Source: an uncultured Clostridia bacterium (lineage in GTDB: Bacteria > Bacillota > Clostridia > Oscillospirales > Acutalibacteraceae). From it: a DNA stretch of 55,305 bases. The position numbers were made by a program, and so were the translations under genes. The stretch spans positions 1 to 55,305 of the forward strand of contig CAJFTS010000024.1 in assembly GCA_904420015.1 (NCBI GenBank), in the 5' to 3' direction. Under the pieces are notes generated by a model. That model had not been told where the DNA came from, ran no database searches, and worked only from the letters and a program-made list of their open reading frames with translations. The stretch's first letter is position 1, and each line of letters starts with the position of its first letter. Shown here piece by piece: positions 15,720 through 23,672 of this stretch.

Positions 15720-16136
15720 ATGGCAATGCTCACGGTGGAGGCGGCACTGGAAAACCTTGAACAGGTTACCCGCTTTATCCATCAGCATCTCAACCGGGTG
15801 ACCTGCTCCCCGAAGCTGATATCCCAAATCGACCTGGCGGTGGAGGAAATTTACGTCAATATCGCACAGTATGCCTATCATCCGGATACAGGGGATGCAA
15901 CCATCCTATGTGAGGTGGAGGATCATCCGCCCCGGATTTCCATTACCTTTTTGGACAATGGGATTCCTTATAACCCTCTGCAAAAGGAAGACCCGGACAT
16001 AACCCTATCTACATTTGAGCGGGATCCGGGCGGACTTGGGATCTTCCTTGCGAAAAACCTGATGGACGAAATCGACTATACCTACCAGGAAGGCAAGAAT
16101 ATCCTCACCATCCGAAAGGCATACCCTTCCGCCTAA
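15720..16136 (+). CDS. RsbW-like serine kinase / anti-sigma ATPase (HATPase_c_2)
   Basis: 138-residue GHKL ATPase of the RsbW/SpoIIAB group. The N box EEIYVNIAQYAY is at 42-53, the G1 box LDNGIPYNP at 78-86 and the G2 box DPGGLGIFLAKNLMDE at 102-117. Proteins of this kind bind a sigma factor or phosphorylate a STAS antagonist. The phosphatase and STAS genes in the same island complete a three-part switch. ATG start preceded by GGACGGTGGA. The GHKL fold without flanking sensor domains rules out a classical histidine kinase. Confidence 0.9.
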   Translation: MAMLTVEAALENLEQVTRFIHQHLNRVTCSPKLISQIDLAVEEIYVNIAQYAYHPDTGDATILCEVEDHPPRISITFLDNGIPYNPLQKEDPDITLSTFERDPGGLGIFLAKNLMDEIDYTYQEGKNILTIRKAYPSA

Positions 16137-16451
16137 CCGCAGAAGGCGGCGGCAGACACCGCAGCCAAGTCCCGTCAAAACCCGGCGAGGGCCCTTGCGA
16201 ACCGCCGAAAAACCCGGCAACCGCCGCTTCCTGCGGGCCGGTCCTTTTGGCTATCGGAACGATGGCCCTTGCGGCAGGCAGGTGGCTTAGCCTGCTTGCC
16301 CGCCGCCGAATCTGGCGGTAAGCAGACGGCTTCGAGCCTCGGCCGTCCCTTCCCCGCCATGCCCCGGTAGGAAACATTTTTAAGTAGGCTTATCCATCTT
16401 GTTTATGATATAATGAAGATGGAATTCATTTATAAGGATTTGGAGCGGCGA
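16137..16451. other. Intergenic region, no gene seen
   Basis: 315 bp of GC-rich sequence with several short inverted repeats (for example GCAGGC/GCCTGC near 16273-16294), possibly terminating the RsbW-like gene. Near its right end TATAAT at 16409-16414 with an upstream TG gives an extended -10 promoter for the LytTR gene. Confidence 0.5.
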
Positions 16452-17177
16452 ATGAACATTGCAATTTGTGAGGATATACCACAGGAGCTGGACCTGCTGC
16501 GGCGGCACATCGAAACGGTTTCGCAAAAGCGGGGAATCGAAACGGCCTGTACCTTCTTCCATCAGGGCGGGGATCTTTTGCGCTATCTTGAGCAGACCGA
16601 CAGCAAATTTACCATGGCGTTTTTGGACGTTTATATGCCCGGCATGTCCGGAGTACAGACGGCGCAGCGGCTCAAGGAAGCGGCACCGGCAACGCAGGTG
16701 GTATTCGTTACCAGCAGCCGGGACTTTGCCGTTGACGCGTTTGAGCTCGACGCGCTGCACTACCTAGTCAAGCCGGTCACCGAGGAACAGGTGGCGGCGG
16801 TGTTCGACCGGTACAAAAAGCTGGAGCTGCCGCGCCCTTCCATCCGGGTACGGGTGGGCCGCGATGCGGTGGATCTGGAGCTGTCCTCCATCCAGTACCT
16901 GGAGAGCCGCAACAGCGGCACCGACATCCACACCCCCCGCGGCGTGCTGCACACCACCGTCAATACCAGCAAGCTGGCCGAGCAGCTCAACGATTCTTTC
17001 CTAAAAATCCAGCGGGGGCTGGTGGTCAATCTGCATTATGTCCAACGGATGACCACCGACTCCTGTGTGCTCAAAAACGGGGTATCGGTCCTGCTCAGCC
17101 GCAAGGAGCGCAGCCAGATCCGTACCGCCTATCGGGAATTCGTCTTTAATGCCGCAGACGGAAAAGAAACCCTATAA
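16452..17177 (+). CDS. LytTR-family response regulator
   Basis: 241-residue response regulator. The receiver domain (1-120) has the acidic pair ED at 7-8, phosphoacceptor Asp59 in MAFLDVYMPGMSG, Thr/Ser in FVTSSRDF and Lys in HYLVKP. The LytTR DNA-binding domain (about 130-235) contains IQYLESRNSGTDIHTPRG and FLKIQRGLVVNLHYVQRM. Start at 16452 with GGAG 6 nt upstream; the longer open frame upstream overlaps the promoter. No histidine kinase is encoded nearby, so it is an orphan here. In Firmicutes such regulators often control peptide or competence-like functions, but no target is evident. Confidence 0.9.
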   Translation: MNIAICEDIPQELDLLRRHIETVSQKRGIETACTFFHQGGDLLRYLEQTDSKFTMAFLDVYMPGMSGVQTAQRLKEAAPATQVVFVTSSRDFAVDAFELDALHYLVKPVTEEQVAAVFDRYKKLELPRPSIRVRVGRDAVDLELSSIQYLESRNSGTDIHTPRGVLHTTVNTSKLAEQLNDSFLKIQRGLVVNLHYVQRMTTDSCVLKNGVSVLLSRKERSQIRTAYREFVFNAADGKETL

Positions 17178-17190
17178 GCCTACCTTTGCG

Positions 17191-17231
17191 AACAAACCCG
17201 GCCTGTGCTTACAGGCCGGGTTTGTTCTTTT
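17191..17231 (+). terminator. Terminator of the LytTR gene
   Basis: Perfect 16-bp stem (17191-17206 with 17211-17226) with GCTT loop, then a T-rich tail. Confidence 0.9.
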
Positions 17232-17318
17232 GCGCCCGGGCATTGCGCAGTCCCGCGGAACATGCTATAGTACGAAAAGAAACGCCCTACTGCGGTTGTT
17301 GCGATAGGAAAGGACGGG

Positions 17319-18098
17319 ATGACGATGCAGGATTACGAGCCCAGCGCTCTGGCAAAAGAAATGATTCGCTACTTGGATTGCCCCTGTCGGGTGTTCGGCC
17401 CGATGGAGGACGACGACCCATTGATCGCCGCTTATGAACAGGCGAGGCGGGAAGGGCTGCGGGAGGGCTATACCCCGGTTCTCGTCAGGGTGGACGAGAC
17501 GCTGCTGGAATGCTTTGTGATGAATGCGGACGAGGAGAACGAGCCCGACTTTACCCTCCCCGCCGTGCGGGCCTACCGGGCCGGGCTGCTTAAACAGCCC
17601 TTGCCCGACGGGAAGGCCCTCTTTGAGGAATGGACAGCCCTGCGCCGGCAGGAAGCCGGGGAGGACGGTTTCGCCTGGGAGGAGATCCTAGGAACCTGCG
17701 CAGGCGGCGAACCCAACGACCGCCTTAGCAGCTATTGGAACTACGACACCGGCTTCACCGACGAGGTCATCTTGGCCAAGATCCCTACCGACCAGCCCTG
17801 GCGGGTGTTTGCTTGGCTGCCCATGGGAAACTTCAACGACTGCCCCGACACCCTTTCTTTGATGGCGGCAGCCAAGCACTGGCAGGAGCGCTACGGCGCC
17901 GTCCCCGCCGGGATGAGTCACGACGAGCTGGAATTCCTTCTGTCCAGACCGGCAGCGGAGGATACGGCGATGGAACTGGCGCTCGAGCAGTACGCCTTCT
18001 GCCCGGACCGGGTGGAGCAATGCGGGGAGGACGAAAGCGTGGGGACGCTGGCCGATTCCCTGACAAAATCGACGGTATGGTATTTTTGGTGGGACTAG
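17319..18098 (+). CDS. DUF4253-domain protein
   Basis: 259-residue soluble protein. The C-terminal ~110 residues match DUF4253: PWRVFAWLPMGNFNDCPDT, HWQERYGAVPAGMSHDELEF, and the ending LEQYAFCPDRVEQ...STVWYFWWD. The N-terminal half is unassigned. The function of DUF4253 is unknown; the domain is often found in small proteins of toxin- or immunity-rich loci in Gram-positives, but there is no toxin gene beside it here. ATG at 17319 with AAAGGA close upstream; an ATG two codons later is equally possible. Confidence 0.8.
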   Translation: MTMQDYEPSALAKEMIRYLDCPCRVFGPMEDDDPLIAAYEQARREGLREGYTPVLVRVDETLLECFVMNADEENEPDFTLPAVRAYRAGLLKQPLPDGKALFEEWTALRRQEAGEDGFAWEEILGTCAGGEPNDRLSSYWNYDTGFTDEVILAKIPTDQPWRVFAWLPMGNFNDCPDTLSLMAAAKHWQERYGAVPAGMSHDELEFLLSRPAAEDTAMELALEQYAFCPDRVEQCGEDESVGTLADSLTKSTVWYFWWD

Positions 18099-18141
18099 GC
18101 CGCTGGTTGCTGGGGCCATGGATGGAAAGGAATCGAACGGT

Positions 18142-19305
18142 ATGACGAACTTTGACGAGATCATCGACCGCCGGGGAACCGACAGCCTCAAATACGACGG
18201 GGGCCCGGTTTTAAACCCTTATCTTCCGAAGGACGCGCTGCCCATGTGGGTGGCGGATATGGATTTCGCCTGCCCCCAGCCGGTGCTCGACGCTATGAAG
18301 GCGCGGCTGGACCGGCGGATCTTAGGATACAGCATGCTGCTCGACCCGGCGTATTTTGAAACGGTAACCGCCTGGTTTCGGCGGCGGCACGGCTGGGAGG
18401 TGGAGGCACAGACCATTGTTTTCAGCTGCGGGGTGGTATCCGCCATGCATACGGCGGTGGAACGGCTGACAAAGCCGGGGGACGGCATCCTTCTGCACAC
18501 CCCCGCCTACCATCCCTTTGACGACTCCATCCGCCGGTACGGGCGCACCCCGGTCTATTCCCCCCTTCTCTACCGGGACGGCGCTTATTCCATCGACTTT
18601 GCGGATCTGGAGCGCAAGGCAAAGGATCCGCGCACTACCCTCCTCTTCTTTTGCAGCCCGCACAATCCCACCGGCCGGGTCTGGCGGGAGGAGGAGCTGC
18701 GGCAGGTGGGCGAGCTGTGCTGGGAAAACGGGGTTTTCGTGGTCTGTGACGAAATTCACGCCGATATCCTGCGGGCCGGGCAGACCCACATCCCTTTGGC
18801 GAAGCTCTATCCCCAGCAGCCGCGCCTGATTACCTGCACCTCTCCCAGCAAAACCTTCAACCTGGCTGGCAACCAGCTGGCAAACCTAGTGGTGGCGGAC
18901 AAGGCGCTTGCCCGGGAATGGCGGAATATGCAGGCCTGCGGCTTCCCCAACCCCCTTTCCATCGCCGCCTGCAAGGCCGCCTATACCCAGTGCGACGGAT
19001 GGTTAGAGGAGATGAACCGCTATGTAGACGGCAACTTCGCACTGGTCAAGCGCCGGCTTAAGCGGGATTTACCCAAGGCCGGGTTTTCCGTGGCGCAGGG
19101 GACCTACCTTGCCTGGATCGACCTGCGGGCCTTCGGCATGACCGACCGGCAGCTCAAGGAACGCATTTCCAAAGCCGGGCTGTTTATCGAGTTCGGGGAC
19201 GAATTCGTGGGCAACGGGGAGGGCTTTGTCCGGATCAATTTAGCCTGCCCGCGGGCTCTGGTAGAAAGGGCGATGGACCTGCTTGCCGGTTGCTTAAACG
19301 GCTGA
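18142..19305 (+). CDS. patB: PatB/MalY-type PLP C-S lyase (cystathionine beta-lyase-like aminotransferase)
   Basis: 387-residue fold-type I PLP enzyme. The N terminus (NFDEIIDRRGTDSLKYD, then LPMWVADMDFACPQPV) is diagnostic of the MalY/PatB group. Other marks are CSPHNPTGRVW with the Asn contacting PLP, DEIHADI with the PLP-nitrogen Asp, and the Schiff-base lysine in TSPSKTFNLAGNQ. Members cleave cystathionine or cysteine conjugates to give a thiol, pyruvate and ammonia. The start at 18142 matches the family N terminus; an upstream ATG at 18118 would add eight residues. It is 43 bp after the DUF4253 gene and may share its transcript. Confidence 0.9.
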   Translation: MTNFDEIIDRRGTDSLKYDGGPVLNPYLPKDALPMWVADMDFACPQPVLDAMKARLDRRILGYSMLLDPAYFETVTAWFRRRHGWEVEAQTIVFSCGVVSAMHTAVERLTKPGDGILLHTPAYHPFDDSIRRYGRTPVYSPLLYRDGAYSIDFADLERKAKDPRTTLLFFCSPHNPTGRVWREEELRQVGELCWENGVFVVCDEIHADILRAGQTHIPLAKLYPQQPRLITCTSPSKTFNLAGNQLANLVVADKALAREWRNMQACGFPNPLSIAACKAAYTQCDGWLEEMNRYVDGNFALVKRRLKRDLPKAGFSVAQGTYLAWIDLRAFGMTDRQLKERISKAGLFIEFGDEFVGNGEGFVRINLACPRALVERAMDLLAGCLNG

Positions 19306-19356
19306 CTCGGCGGCAAACAGGCCGCCGCAAACGGATACGCAATCCGCCGGGCGTAC

Positions 19357-19400
19357 AAAGAGGGCGGGGAACCTGTATCGGTTCCCCGCCCTCTTTCGCT
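19357..19400. terminator. Bidirectional terminator
   Basis: Perfect 17-bp stem (19357-19373 with 19380-19396), TGTATC loop. It serves patB and the convergent TPM gene. Confidence 0.9.
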
Positions 19401-19406
19401 CTTTTC

Positions 19407-20627
19407 TTAAAAGCCGCGGCCCCCGCCGCCGTGGGTGCTGCCGCTGTGGGAGGTATGGGTCGAGCTACCGCCGCCGAAGCTGCCGCCGCCTCCGCCGTGG
19501 CCCCCGCCGGAGGAAGGCGGGGGCGGCGGGGGCGAATACCGCCGGTCGATCCTTTCCGAGAGGAACCGGTCCTCCCGGCAGGTAAGCTCCAGCTTGCCGT
19601 TTTCCCGGAAAGGATAGGTATAGCCTTTCCCTCTCGACCGGTACCGCGCCATGACAAGCAGGCAGACGAGCAGCCCCACCAGAACGGAACCGCCCGCATA
19701 CAGCAGGATACGGCCGGGGCTGGTACGCTCTGCGCGCAGCTGCGCCTTCTCCACAAGCGGCTCGGTCTTAGAAAGGAAGGTGAGGGCGGCCTGGTAATAG
19801 CCGCCCGCCTCTGCGTCGGCAATCACCGCGGCCACCGTCTCGTCCAGCGCGGAACCGCTGAGGATGGACGCCATCTGTCCAAAGGTCGCGATGTATACAT
19901 CCCGGTGATCCATGTCGAGGAGCAGAAGCGCCCCGTCCTTCCCCATCCCCTGGGCCTGATAGAACTGCTGCGCATACTCCCGGGCGGTCATCTCCCCGAC
20001 ATAATCGGCGGTCACAACCGCCAAGTCGATGCCCTTTTGCGCGCAGAGGGCGTCTATACGCGACTGCAGCACCGCCGGCTGCCCGTCGGAGAAGATTCCC
20101 GCGCCGTCAAAGACCCGGTCGAATTCCCCCGCCTGGGGAAGGGCGGGCGGATCGTTGGCCACATAGCCGCGCACCTGGTCGAGAAAGATGGCGATGGCCT
20201 GGGAATAGTCCCCGGCCTTCATATCCGGCTCCATCTCGTCGAGGATGTTGTCTATGCGGCTGTCGGTAAGGCGGGAAATCATCTGGCCTTTGGTGGAAAT
20301 ATAATACTCCCGGTTCTCCATATCGATCAGCAGCAGAGCGCCGGTCCCGTCTCCCCCTACGCCGAAGCCGTGCGCGTCATAAAAATCGTCCGCATACTCC
20401 TGAGCCGACTGGGGGTTGTCGTCGGTCGTCGCCACCGCCAGGTCAACCCCAAGTTCCCCGGACAGCGCCGCGATCTCCTCCTCCAGGGCGGCCGCCTCCG
20501 ATTCGGTGAGAAGCGCGGCAAAGTCAAAGACCCGCTGTTGGGTATCCGCCCCCGCCGCAAGGACGCCGGGCAGCAGCGCAAGCAGGAACACCAAAAGAAG
20601 GGAAAGGCCGCAAATCCGTTTGGTCAT
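19407..20627 (-). CDS. TPM-domain membrane protein with two tandem TPM domains (YdjH-like)
   Basis: 406-residue protein. It has a signal peptide at 1-27 ending LPGVLAAGA, then two tandem TPM (TLP18.3/Psb32/MOLO-1) domains: the first at about 33-150 (FDFAALLTESEAAALEEEI ... GALLLIDMENREYYISTKGQ), the second at about 170-290 (FDGAGIFSDGQPAVLQSRI ... GALLLLDMDHRDVYIATFGQ). A transmembrane helix at about 303-325 follows, then a proline run and a Gly/Ser/His-rich tail typical of TPM proteins. Relatives usually carry one TPM domain, so the duplication is notable. The start overlaps the stop of the zinc-ribbon gene (ATGA). The gene is third of a ydjI-ydjG-ydjH-like set linked to membrane stress in Bacillus. 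Confidence 0.88.
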   Translation of the reverse strand: MTKRICGLSLLLVFLLALLPGVLAAGADTQQRVFDFAALLTESEAAALEEEIAALSGELGVDLAVATTDDNPQSAQEYADDFYDAHGFGVGGDGTGALLLIDMENREYYISTKGQMISRLTDSRIDNILDEMEPDMKAGDYSQAIAIFLDQVRGYVANDPPALPQAGEFDRVFDGAGIFSDGQPAVLQSRIDALCAQKGIDLAVVTADYVGEMTAREYAQQFYQAQGMGKDGALLLLDMDHRDVYIATFGQMASILSGSALDETVAAVIADAEAGGYYQAALTFLSKTEPLVEKAQLRAERTSPGRILLYAGGSVLVGLLVCLLVMARYRSRGKGYTYPFRENGKLELTCREDRFLSERIDRRYSPPPPPPSSGGGHGGGGGSFGGGSSTHTSHSGSTHGGGGRGF

Positions 20628-21667
20628 AGCAAAAACCCTCCTAGCAGCGCAAGCAGGAACAGCGGCACCGCGACGGCGGCCAGCAGGATACCCAGCCTTG
20701 GGTAGGACAGCGGAAGCCTTCCAAACACCTTTCCGGTCTGCCCATTGAGGGCGTAATAGTACACCGTCCCCTTCGGGCCCCGATAGGTCAGGGTCCACAC
20801 CGGGAAAAGGGCATAGCGGAAATGCGATTCGGCCAGGTGCAGCGAGTTGCCGGTGATTTGGACGGTGGTGTAGGAATCGATGGTATCCCGCATCATCCTT
20901 TGCGCATATTCGTTTGCCTGGGCGGCAATCTCCCCGGCGTATTCCTTCGCGTCGATATCCCTCGCCTCCGCCTGGAACCCGGAAAGGTAGGGCAGGGAAA
21001 ACACCTGGGTCTTTTGGGTCTCAAAGGGCTGGACCCCTTCGATCAGCTGACGGTTGGACTTTTTCAAGGCGTTGCGCACCAAATTGTCGAAAAAGACCGA
21101 GCCGGCGCGGCGGACGGAATAGTATTCCGTTTTGGTATAAATATAGTCCCCCGACCGCCAGCTGTTCACCCGGGTGGCGCTGGCCTCCAGCCCGCCTTCC
21201 ACCTTGCAGTCGGCCAGCCAAAAGGGGAAATAAACGCCGGTCAGCGCCTGCACCTCGCTCTCCTGCTTAAATGGGGCGGGAACAAACCACTTTTTCTTCA
21301 CCCACTGGGCAAACGCCTTCTCGGCCTCTTCCTTCTTCACCTGGAAGGGGATCACCAGCTCGGGCTCCATCTCCCCCTCCAGCCTTCCCGACAAAATGAC
21401 CGGGTTGTGGCAATAATAGCAGGTGGTGGCGGCGGTGGTTTCCTCGGCGAGGATCTGCGCGCCGCAGCTGGGGCAGGAATAGCAGGCCGCATGGCCCTCT
21501 TCCCCTTGTGCGGACGCGGTCTGGGACTGGGTCTCGGTCCCCGCCTTGCTGTCAAGCTCCTCCTTGGTAAAGGCGCTCTTGCAGAAATCGCAGTAAAAGC
21601 CCTGGGTCCCCGCATCGAAAACCAGGGGCGCGTCGCAATTGGGGCATTTATAGGTTACCGACGGCAT
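20624..21667 (-). CDS. Zinc-ribbon tail-anchored membrane protein (YdjG-like)
   Basis: 347-residue protein with two zinc ribbons at the N terminus (Cys8/11/26/29 and Cys65/68/83/86), a middle domain of about 200 residues (PELVIPFQVKKEEAEKAF, KKWFVPAPFK) and a C-terminal hydrophobic anchor at about 327-346. It matches the YdjG family of TFIIB-type zinc-ribbon proteins that in Bacillus sit with pspA, ydjH and ydjI. It is flanked by the SPFH gene (36 bp upstream) and the TPM gene (4-nt overlap), giving a three-gene operon. Confidence 0.88.
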   Translation of the reverse strand: MPSVTYKCPNCDAPLVFDAGTQGFYCDFCKSAFTKEELDSKAGTETQSQTASAQGEEGHAACYSCPSCGAQILAEETTAATTCYYCHNPVILSGRLEGEMEPELVIPFQVKKEEAEKAFAQWVKKKWFVPAPFKQESEVQALTGVYFPFWLADCKVEGGLEASATRVNSWRSGDYIYTKTEYYSVRRAGSVFFDNLVRNALKKSNRQLIEGVQPFETQKTQVFSLPYLSGFQAEARDIDAKEYAGEIAAQANEYAQRMMRDTIDSYTTVQITGNSLHLAESHFRYALFPVWTLTYRGPKGTVYYYALNGQTGKVFGRLPLSYPRLGILLAAVAVPLFLLALLGGFLL

Positions 21668-21703
21668 AAATCACCCTCCTCTTTCCGGATTCTTCTTTCC
21701 AAA

Positions 21704-23005
21704 TTACGCCCGGTCCTCCTCGCCGAAGGGGTCGCCGCATTCCGGGCAGAACTTCGGGAGAGGCTTGGTTTCGTCCGGCTGGTAGCCGCACTTGTCGCAG
21801 CGGAATTTGACGCCGGATGGGCGGGGCTTGCCGCATTCCGAACAGAATTTCCCGGTATTTTTCGCGCCGCACGAGCAGGTCCATTCCCCGCTTGCCGGAC
21901 GGGGCTTGCCGCACTCGGAGCAGAACTTGCCGGTGTTGCGCGCGCCGCATGAGCAGGCCCATCCAACCTCCGCCGGGTCCGGCTGCGGCGTCGCGGCCTG
22001 CTGGGCCTGCATCTGCTGCAGGTTCGCCTGGGAGGCCGCGCCCATAAAGCCGCCCGCCCCCTGCATGCCCATTCCCATCCCCATAAAACCGGCCATGCTG
22101 CCGTTTGAGTTGGACCCGGCCGCTTCCAGGCCCCGGGCCACCGCCCCCTGGACGTAGCCCTCCCGCACCGTGGGATCCCCCAGCATAGCGCCTTGGTTTC
22201 GCATGTTGATGAGCTTCTGGGATTCCTCGTCATAGGAAATGCTGGCGATGCCCACCGACTGGATCTCCATCCCCCGCATGCGGTTCCAATCCTCGTCAAG
22301 GATGGCGGACATATATTTGCTCAGCTCCCGGCCTTTGGAGGGGACGAAGGAGATCCGCACCCCGTCCACCGACATCTGGTTGATGGCCGACTGGAGCGCC
22401 TCCAAAAACTCGGACAGGTACTGCTCGTTGATGTCGTCGATCTGCACCCGGTCCCGGCTGCGGGGGATGGCCTCGGCGTAAAAGCGCAGCGGGTCGGTAA
22501 CCTTGATGGAATAGGTGCCGTGGGCACGCAGGAAAAGCTCGGCGTTGTAAAAGGTATCGAAATAATTGATGGGGGACCGGGTGCCGAAGCGGATGCCCTT
22601 GATCTCCTGGAGATTGATATAATAGACCTTCTGGGAAGTGGGGTTGACGCCGCCGAAGCGGATGCGGTCGAAGGAATCCCGCAGCGCGTCCCCGAAGGAG
22701 CCGCTGAACAGGGAAGGCATGGAGGAATTATCCACCTGGTAATAGCCCTCCTCGGCGGTGAAATCCACCACCTTGCCCCCGTCCACCAGCAGCATGAACT
22801 GGTTGGGGTAGACATGGACAATGGAACCGTTGGAAACGGTATCCGCCGTCCCCTTGCGGTTTTGGCCCCTTCTGTCGTTTCTGCGTACCGTCACCCCGCG
22901 GGTAAAGACGGTGGAATCGTCCATTTGATCCGGTTCGAGAACCTCCAGCCACTGGTCGGCCAGGCCGCCGCCCACGGCGTTGATTGCAGCTTTGATGATG
23001 CCCAT
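21704..23005 (-). CDS. SPFH-domain/virion-core-like protein with C-terminal zinc ribbons (YdjI-like)
   Basis: 433-residue protein. An SPFH/Band-7-like domain occupies about 25-300 (VHVYPNQFMLLVDGGKVVDF, RIRFGGVNPTSQKVYYINLQEIKGIRFGT split over two strands). A Met/Gly-rich linker (GFMGMGMGMQGAGGFMG) follows. Two near-identical ribbons of the form CSCGAxNTGKFCSECGKPRP come next, and a third CDKCG/CPECG ribbon ends the protein. In Bacillus the YdjI family is encoded with PspA and YdjGH under SigW. No pspA/liaH gene is visible here. ATG start; GGAGGATCCACCT lies upstream. Confidence 0.9.
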   Translation of the reverse strand: MGIIKAAINAVGGGLADQWLEVLEPDQMDDSTVFTRGVTVRRNDRRGQNRKGTADTVSNGSIVHVYPNQFMLLVDGGKVVDFTAEEGYYQVDNSSMPSLFSGSFGDALRDSFDRIRFGGVNPTSQKVYYINLQEIKGIRFGTRSPINYFDTFYNAELFLRAHGTYSIKVTDPLRFYAEAIPRSRDRVQIDDINEQYLSEFLEALQSAINQMSVDGVRISFVPSKGRELSKYMSAILDEDWNRMRGMEIQSVGIASISYDEESQKLINMRNQGAMLGDPTVREGYVQGAVARGLEAAGSNSNGSMAGFMGMGMGMQGAGGFMGAASQANLQQMQAQQAATPQPDPAEVGWACSCGARNTGKFCSECGKPRPASGEWTCSCGAKNTGKFCSECGKPRPSGVKFRCDKCGYQPDETKPLPKFCPECGDPFGEEDRA

Positions 23006-23094
23006 AGGTGGATCCTCCGTTTCTGTTCAGACAAGCCGATGGGGATTCCGGACCGGCTGACGGTCGCAATGCCGTCCGGTTTCGGCTTTGCTCC

Positions 23095-23123
23095 ATTATA
23101 ATACATACGCCCCTCTTTCGCAA
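23095..23123 (-). promoter_or_regulatory. SigmaA-type promoter of the SPFH-zinc ribbon-TPM operon
   Basis: On the minus strand TTGCGA (23123-23118), 17 nt, TATAAT (23100-23095), 90 bp before the SPFH start. Confidence 0.65.
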
Positions 23124-23172
23124 AGCTTTTCCTCCCCTTTCCTCCATGCGCCAAACCTTTCCTTTTTTCCTC

Positions 23173-23201
23173 TTGACAGCGCGATCTGTAATCAATATAA
23201 T
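23173..23201 (+). promoter_or_regulatory. Consensus sigmaA promoter with overlapping dyad before the rhodanese-rrf2 operon
   Basis: TTGACA (23173-23178), exactly 17 nt, TATAAT (23196-23201): a full consensus match. ATCTGT (23183-23188) and ACAGAT (23202-23207) form an inverted repeat that straddles the -10. A strong promoter with a dyad over its core suggests tight repression, probably by the Rrf2 protein encoded in the operon. Confidence 0.85.
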
Positions 23202-23249
23202 AACAGATAGAAACTGAGTCTAATTTTATTACAGTTTGAGGTGGTTGCC

Positions 23250-23669
23250 ATGGGCTGGGCACGTTTGTGCATCCTCCTTTCCTCTGCACTGCTCCTTTTC
23301 ACCTCCTGCACGCCACAGCCGCCCTCTTCCCCGGCCCTCTCGTCCCCAGCGCAGGCTTATCACCGGATTACCCCGCAGCAGGCCAAGCAATGGATAGACG
23401 AGGGAGGGGTAACGGTGGTGGACGTGCGCAGGCGGGAGGAATACGAGCAAGGGCATATCCCGGGGGCCCTTCTCCTGCCGGGCGAGGAGATCGGCAGCCG
23501 GCCGCCGGCGCAGCTGCCCGACCAAGGGGCGGTCCTCTTGGTCTACTGCCGCTCCGGCGTGCGCAGCAAGGCGGCGGCGCAGAAGCTGGCGGCCCTCGGC
23601 TACCGCAGCGTCTACGATTTGGGCGGGATCCTCGACTGGCCCTACGAAACAACCACCGGGGAGGAATAA
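23250..23669 (+). CDS. Rhodanese-domain lipoprotein
   Basis: 139-residue exported protein. The signal peptide ends with a lipobox (LLFTSC, Cys22), so it is probably a lipoprotein. The single rhodanese domain spans about 40-135: ITPQQAKQWIDEGGVTVVDV, the HIPGALLLP block, and the active-site loop YCRSGVRS with catalytic Cys. Rhodanese domains carry sulfur on that cysteine as a persulfide. GAGGTGG precedes the ATG at 23250. It is followed 3 bp later by an Rrf2 regulator, suggesting sulfur or redox control. Confidence 0.9.
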   Translation: MGWARLCILLSSALLLFTSCTPQPPSSPALSSPAQAYHRITPQQAKQWIDEGGVTVVDVRRREEYEQGHIPGALLLPGEEIGSRPPAQLPDQGAVLLVYCRSGVRSKAAAQKLAALGYRSVYDLGGILDWPYETTTGEE

Positions 23670-23672
23670 GGG

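Noticed and set aside
18142-19305. PatB as a cysteine-RiPP (AviCys-like) tailoring enzyme
   Set aside because: The sequence is an ordinary PLP C-S lyase with no island promoter; no decarboxylase or RiPP link is visible.
19407-19540. CRISPR-like or microsatellite repeat at the TPM 3' end
   Set aside because: The repetitive DNA encodes the Gly/Ser/His-rich protein tail and is in frame.
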